A stretch of 64,000 nt of DNA. Source: Variovorax boronicumulans. Lineage in GTDB: Bacteria; Pseudomonadota; Gammaproteobacteria; Burkholderiales; Burkholderiaceae_C. Within the stretch, counting starts at the first letter, position 1. Every line of letters begins with the position of its first letter. The translations under genes were made by a program, and so were the position numbers. The stretch spans positions 124,001 through 188,000 of the forward strand of contig NZ_JAAAFX010000008.1 of the NCBI RefSeq assembly GCF_019352895.1, written 5' to 3'. The notes under the pieces were generated by a model that saw nothing but the letters and a program-made list of their open reading frames with translations, made no database searches and was not told the origin of the DNA. Positions 61,047 to 64,000 of the stretch are shown here, piece by piece.

Positions 61047-61172
61047 TCAGCGGTGGCGCTGCCGGCGCCGCGAACGCGCGAGCGCGATCGACTCGGCCAG
61101 GCCCCAGGCCAGCGCACCCGCGATCGCGCGCAAGCCGTGGGTCGACATCAGCAGCTGGGGTGCAAAGCGCAT
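61047..61172 (-). CDS. Very small basic protein
   Basis: 41 residues on the minus strand with GAGG six bases before the ATG at 61172. Sequence: MRFAPQLLMSTHGLRAIAGAL then AWGLAESIALARSRRRQRHR. A hydrophobic stretch with a polybasic tail resembles other short Comamonadaceae proteins found beside regulators. Too short for the automatic list; coding status is not proven. Confidence 0.45.
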   Translation of the reverse strand: MRFAPQLLMSTHGLRAIAGALAWGLAESIALARSRRRQRHR

Positions 61173-61267
61173 GGAAAGCCTCGTGGAAAAGAGTGGTGAC
61201 CGGGTGCCAGCCTAGGGGCCTCGTGTGACGCTTTGATGGCAGCGCGGGGGGCTATCCTGCAGGCATC

Positions 61268-62284
61268 TTGCGCCCCTCAGACCTGCCCGAACTGCTCGAA
61301 CTCCAGGCCCTCGTCGACCTCGCCGGGCCGTCGATGGAACGCCGCGTGCTGTGCGAGGTCGAGGTCGGCGAAGAGCGCTTCGAGGTGCAGGCCTTCCTGC
61401 TGGGCAGCACGCGCAGCGACGTGCCCGCGGTCGGCATCTTCGGCGGCGTGCACGGCCTCGAGCGCATCGGCGCGCAGGTCACGATCGCCTACCTGCGCAG
61501 CATCGTGACGCGGCTGCAGTGGGACACCACGCTGCAGCGGCAGCTCGAGACGCTGCGCCTGGTCTTCCTGCCGATCGTGAACCCCGGCGGCCTGTGGCTC
61601 AACACCCGCGCCAACCCGCGCGGCGTGGACCTGATGCGCAATGCGCCCGTCGATTCGCAGGAGCGCGTGCCCTGGCTGCTCGGCGGCCAGCGCCTGAGCG
61701 CCACGCTGCCCTGGTACCGCGGCGTCGAGGGCGCGGCGATGGAGGCCGAGAGCGCCGCGCTGTGCGCACTGGTCGAGAGCGAGCTGCTGAGCCGCCCCTT
61801 CAGCATCGCGCTCGATTGCCACTCGGGCTTCGGCCTGAGCGACCGGCTGTGGTTTCCCTATGCCCACACGCCGCAGCCCATGGCGCACCTGCCCGAGATG
61901 CATGCGCTGGGCGAGCTGATCGACCTGAGCCTGCTGCACCACCCCTACGTGCTCGAGCCGCAGAGTCGGCAGTACATGGCGCACGGCGACCTCTGGGACC
62001 ACCTCTACCTCGCGGCCTGCGCGCGGCCCGACACGCTGTTCCTGCCGCTCACGCTGGAGATGGGTTCGTGGCTGTGGGTGAAGAAGAACCCGCGCCAGCT
62101 GTTCTCGCGCCACGGCATCTTCAACCCGGTGATCGCGCACCGCCAGCAGCGCGTGCTGCGCCGTCACATGTGGTGGATGGACTTCATCACGCGCGCGGCC
62201 AGCAGCCATGCGCAATGGGTGCCGACGGACGAGGCGCGGCGTCGCCACCATGCGCAGGCGCTGGCGCGCTGGTACGCCGCATGA
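61268..62284 (+). CDS. M14-like zinc carboxypeptidase family protein
   Basis: 338 residues from TTG. Zinc motif H62-x-x-E65 in GIFGGVHGLERIGAQV, then the third ligand H185 in ALDCHSGFG and the catalytic Glu in LTLEMGSWLW. N-D-R motif region: LMRNAP. Domains of this sort cleave C-terminal residues or amide bonds in murein peptides or small molecules. TTG is the only credible start, with GCAGG upstream; no ATG in frame is near. Coupled to the next gene by an ATGA overlap. Confidence 0.85.
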   Translation: MRPSDLPELLELQALVDLAGPSMERRVLCEVEVGEERFEVQAFLLGSTRSDVPAVGIFGGVHGLERIGAQVTIAYLRSIVTRLQWDTTLQRQLETLRLVFLPIVNPGGLWLNTRANPRGVDLMRNAPVDSQERVPWLLGGQRLSATLPWYRGVEGAAMEAESAALCALVESELLSRPFSIALDCHSGFGLSDRLWFPYAHTPQPMAHLPEMHALGELIDLSLLHHPYVLEPQSRQYMAHGDLWDHLYLAACARPDTLFLPLTLEMGSWLWVKKNPRQLFSRHGIFNPVIAHRQQRVLRRHMWWMDFITRAASSHAQWVPTDEARRRHHAQALARWYAA

Positions 62285-63057
62285 CGCCCGCGCCGACCGC
62301 CCCCACCTGGGTGCTGCTGCGCGGCCTCACGCGCGAGGCCGGCCACTGGGGCGCCCTGCCCGCGCTGCTGCCCGCCGCGCTGCCGCTCGGCGCACGCGTG
62401 CTGGCCATCGACCTGCCCGGCGCGGGCGCGCTGCATGCGCTCGCGAGCCCGGCATCGATCCGCGCCACCATGGAACACTGCCGCGCGCAGCTGCGGGCGC
62501 TGGGCATCGCGCGCTGCCACCTGCTCGCGATGTCGCTGGGCGCGATGGTGGCGGTCGAATGGGCGCACCGGCATCCGCAGGAGATCGACAGCGCGGTGCT
62601 GGTCAACACCAGCCTGCGGCCCTTCAGCGCCTGGCACCAGCGGCTGCGGCCGCGCCACTACGCGGCCCTGCTGGGCGTGCTGTGGCCCTGGCGCGATGCG
62701 CGGGTGCGCGAGGCCACGGTGCTGCGGCTCACGAGCCGGCACCATGCCACCGGCACCGCCGCGCCCGGCATCGTGGCCGACTGGGTCGCGCTGCGCGAAC
62801 GGCATCCGGTGGCGACCGCCAACGCGCTGCGCCAGCTCTTCGCCGCCGCGCGCTACCGCGCCCCGGCCGAGGCGCCCCGCGTGCCGCTGCAGGTGCTGGT
62901 CGGCGCGGGCGACGGCCTGGTCGACCCAGGCTGCTCGCGCCGGCTGGCGCAGGCCTGGCGGCTGCCCCTCGCCGAACATCCGACAGCGGGGCACGACCTG
63001 GCGCTGGACGATCCGCGCTGGGTGGTGGCGCAGGTGGAGAAGTTCAACGCTGCTTGA
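62281..63057 (+). CDS. Alpha/beta hydrolase
   Basis: 258 residues. Nucleophile elbow MSLGAM (S85), acid in VGAGDGLVDPGCSR, His in TAGHDLALDDP. The LLRGLTREAGHWGALPALL start is a variant of the usual HG motif (RG instead of HG). Such proteins hydrolyse esters, amides or epoxides. Overlaps the peptidase gene by 4 bp and the converging LysR gene by 14 bp. Confidence 0.87.
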   Translation: MTPAPTAPTWVLLRGLTREAGHWGALPALLPAALPLGARVLAIDLPGAGALHALASPASIRATMEHCRAQLRALGIARCHLLAMSLGAMVAVEWAHRHPQEIDSAVLVNTSLRPFSAWHQRLRPRHYAALLGVLWPWRDARVREATVLRLTSRHHATGTAAPGIVADWVALRERHPVATANALRQLFAAARYRAPAEAPRVPLQVLVGAGDGLVDPGCSRRLAQAWRLPLAEHPTAGHDLALDDPRWVVAQVEKFNAA

Positions 63058-63934
63058 ATTGGTGCAGGACTTCGACCACCCGCGCGGTCGCGCCATCCAT
63101 CGCGCCCTTGTCGCGGTGCGCGATGCCCAGCCGCCGCGTGAGCGGCGGGCTCAGCGGCAGGATCTGCACGCGCTCGTGCCAGGCCTCGTCGGTGCTGGGC
63201 GTCAGGGGCAGCATCGCGGCGCCGTAGCCCGCGGCCACCAGGCTGCGGATGGCGACGTCGTAGTTGAGCTCGATGCGCGCGCGCGGCGCGTGGCCCGCGT
63301 TCGCGAACCACTCCACGGCCAGCCGGTACATGTGGGTGCGCGCGTCGTTGAAGATCAGCGGCTGCGTGGCCAGCCAGGCCGGGGTCACGCGCCGCGGCGC
63401 CTTCCACTTGGGCGGCACGAAGGCCATCATGGGCTGGCTGCGCCAGGGCGTGACGACCAGCTCGCGCAGCGGCGGCTGCGGCACCGCCACCAGGCCGATG
63501 TCGAGCGTGCCCTGCGCCAGCCGCTCCATCGCCTCGGACGAACCGAGGATGCTCACCTCGACGTCGATGCCCGGATGGCTGGCCTGCAGCGCCTCGAGCA
63601 CCTGCGGCAGCAGGTCGATCACCACGCCGGTGGAGGTGCCCAGGCGCACGCGGCCGAGCCGGCCCTCGGCCTGGCGATGCACGGCCTCGATGGCCTCGTC
63701 CGCATCGCGCAGCAGCCGGCGTCCGCGCTCGACCAGCGCGGCCCCCGCGGGCGTCACGCTCACGCTGCGGCTGCCGCGCGCGACCAGCTTCGCGCCCAGC
63801 CGCGATTCGAGTTCGCTGATGTGCAGGCTCACGGTGGGCTGCGCGAGGTGCAGCGCCTGCGCGGCCGCGGAGAAGGTGCCGAGGTCGGCGATGGCGATCA
63901 GCGTGCGCAGCTGGTCGAGGTTGAGTTGGCGCAT
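63044..63934 (-). CDS. LysR-family transcriptional regulator
   Basis: 296 residues. The helix-turn-helix is at about 5-60 (LRTLIAIADLGTFSAAAQALHLAQPTVSLHISELESRL). The effector half shows GRVRLGTSTGVVIDLLPQVLEAL and GYGAAMLPLTPS. Its target is not seen; the gene likely lies beyond the right edge, since the gap to the window end holds a promoter-like dyad. Convergent 14-bp overlap with the hydrolase. Confidence 0.9.
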   Translation of the reverse strand: MRQLNLDQLRTLIAIADLGTFSAAAQALHLAQPTVSLHISELESRLGAKLVARGSRSVSVTPAGAALVERGRRLLRDADEAIEAVHRQAEGRLGRVRLGTSTGVVIDLLPQVLEALQASHPGIDVEVSILGSSEAMERLAQGTLDIGLVAVPQPPLRELVVTPWRSQPMMAFVPPKWKAPRRVTPAWLATQPLIFNDARTHMYRLAVEWFANAGHAPRARIELNYDVAIRSLVAAGYGAAMLPLTPSTDEAWHERVQILPLSPPLTRRLGIAHRDKGAMDGATARVVEVLHQFKQR

Positions 63935-63953
63935 GGCGCGGTCCTTGTCGGAT

Positions 63954-63970
63954 GATCAGAAAAGCTGATC
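63954..63970. promoter_or_regulatory. Dyad GATCAG-N5-CTGATC, candidate LysR site
   Basis: Perfect 6-bp arms around AAAAG, 20 bp upstream of the LysR start codon. LysR proteins bind T-N11-A dyads between divergent genes; a T and A occur at that distance here. Assignment is inference. Confidence 0.5.
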
Positions 63971-64000
63971 GATGGCCTCAGAAATCTCAACTTCCACAAT

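Overview
The window looks like chromosomal DNA of a GC-rich betaproteobacterium, most likely Comamonadaceae and Variovorax-like. The grounds are uniformly high GC, dense ATGA-type gene overlaps, an orphan Bug-type binding protein, many LysR regulators, a DUF2917 gene beside a MocR-type gene, and a five-step hut pathway. The genus is inference from gene content, not from a marker gene. I see no rRNA, tRNA, CRISPR array, insertion sequence or prophage.

Layout. (1) 1-13823, plus strand: a LivG fragment cut by the window edge, a LivF ATPase fused to a Tm-1-like (UPF0261) domain, a flotillin, a Cys-rich mini-protein and a flavin/NAD reductase. A promoter region with two IclR-type palindromes follows. 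Then comes a nine-gene catabolic run: DUF35 Zn-ribbon protein, thiolase, IclR regulator, class III CoA-transferase, alpha/beta hydrolase, amidohydrolase, Bug protein, short-chain dehydrogenase and FAH-family hydrolase. It looks like one uncharacterised CoA-dependent degradation pathway with its own regulator. (2) 13904-15996: small membrane protein, GNAT acetyltransferase, a stretch without a gene, methyltransferase. (3) 16148-28482, minus strand: a large histidine-utilisation array. In transcription order it is an Fe(II)/2-oxoglutarate dioxygenase, a polar amino-acid ABC transporter (binding protein, permease, ATPase), hutC, hutH, hutU, hutD, hutI, hutF and hutG. TCTAGACA/TATATACA-type operators lie before hutH and before the dioxygenase.

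(4) 29042-39286: recQ, a trimeric autotransporter adhesin with two exact repeat arrays (12 x 21 and about 7 x 34 residues), an S41 protease lipoprotein, a double AAA+ ATPase, threonine ammonia-lyase and a tiny membrane protein followed by a 121-bp inverted repeat. (5) 39551-46121: GTP-dependent PEP carboxykinase with a clean terminator; a LysR gene flanked by two small genes whose upstream regions share an AGGG-TTA-CCCT element; a phosphoesterase; a SpmA/SpmB-like membrane protein; a flavin reductase. (6) 46118-51836: a minus-strand operon (arylsulfotransferase-like protein, NMT1/THI5-type ABC transporter, 2OG-Fe(II) oxygenase) with a divergent LysR gene. (7) 51884-64000: DMT and ArsB-like transporters, glutaminase converging with an epimerase-like gene over 199 bp, LysR genes, an NlpD-like lipoprotein, small cell-envelope proteins, a MocR-type regulator, an M14-like peptidase, an alpha/beta hydrolase and a LysR gene at the right edge.

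The main points of novelty are the LivF-Tm-1 fusion with its flotillin neighbour, the unknown IclR-controlled pathway, the dioxygenase placed at the head of the hut array, the composite repeat adhesin and the arylsulfotransferase/ABC/oxygenase operon.
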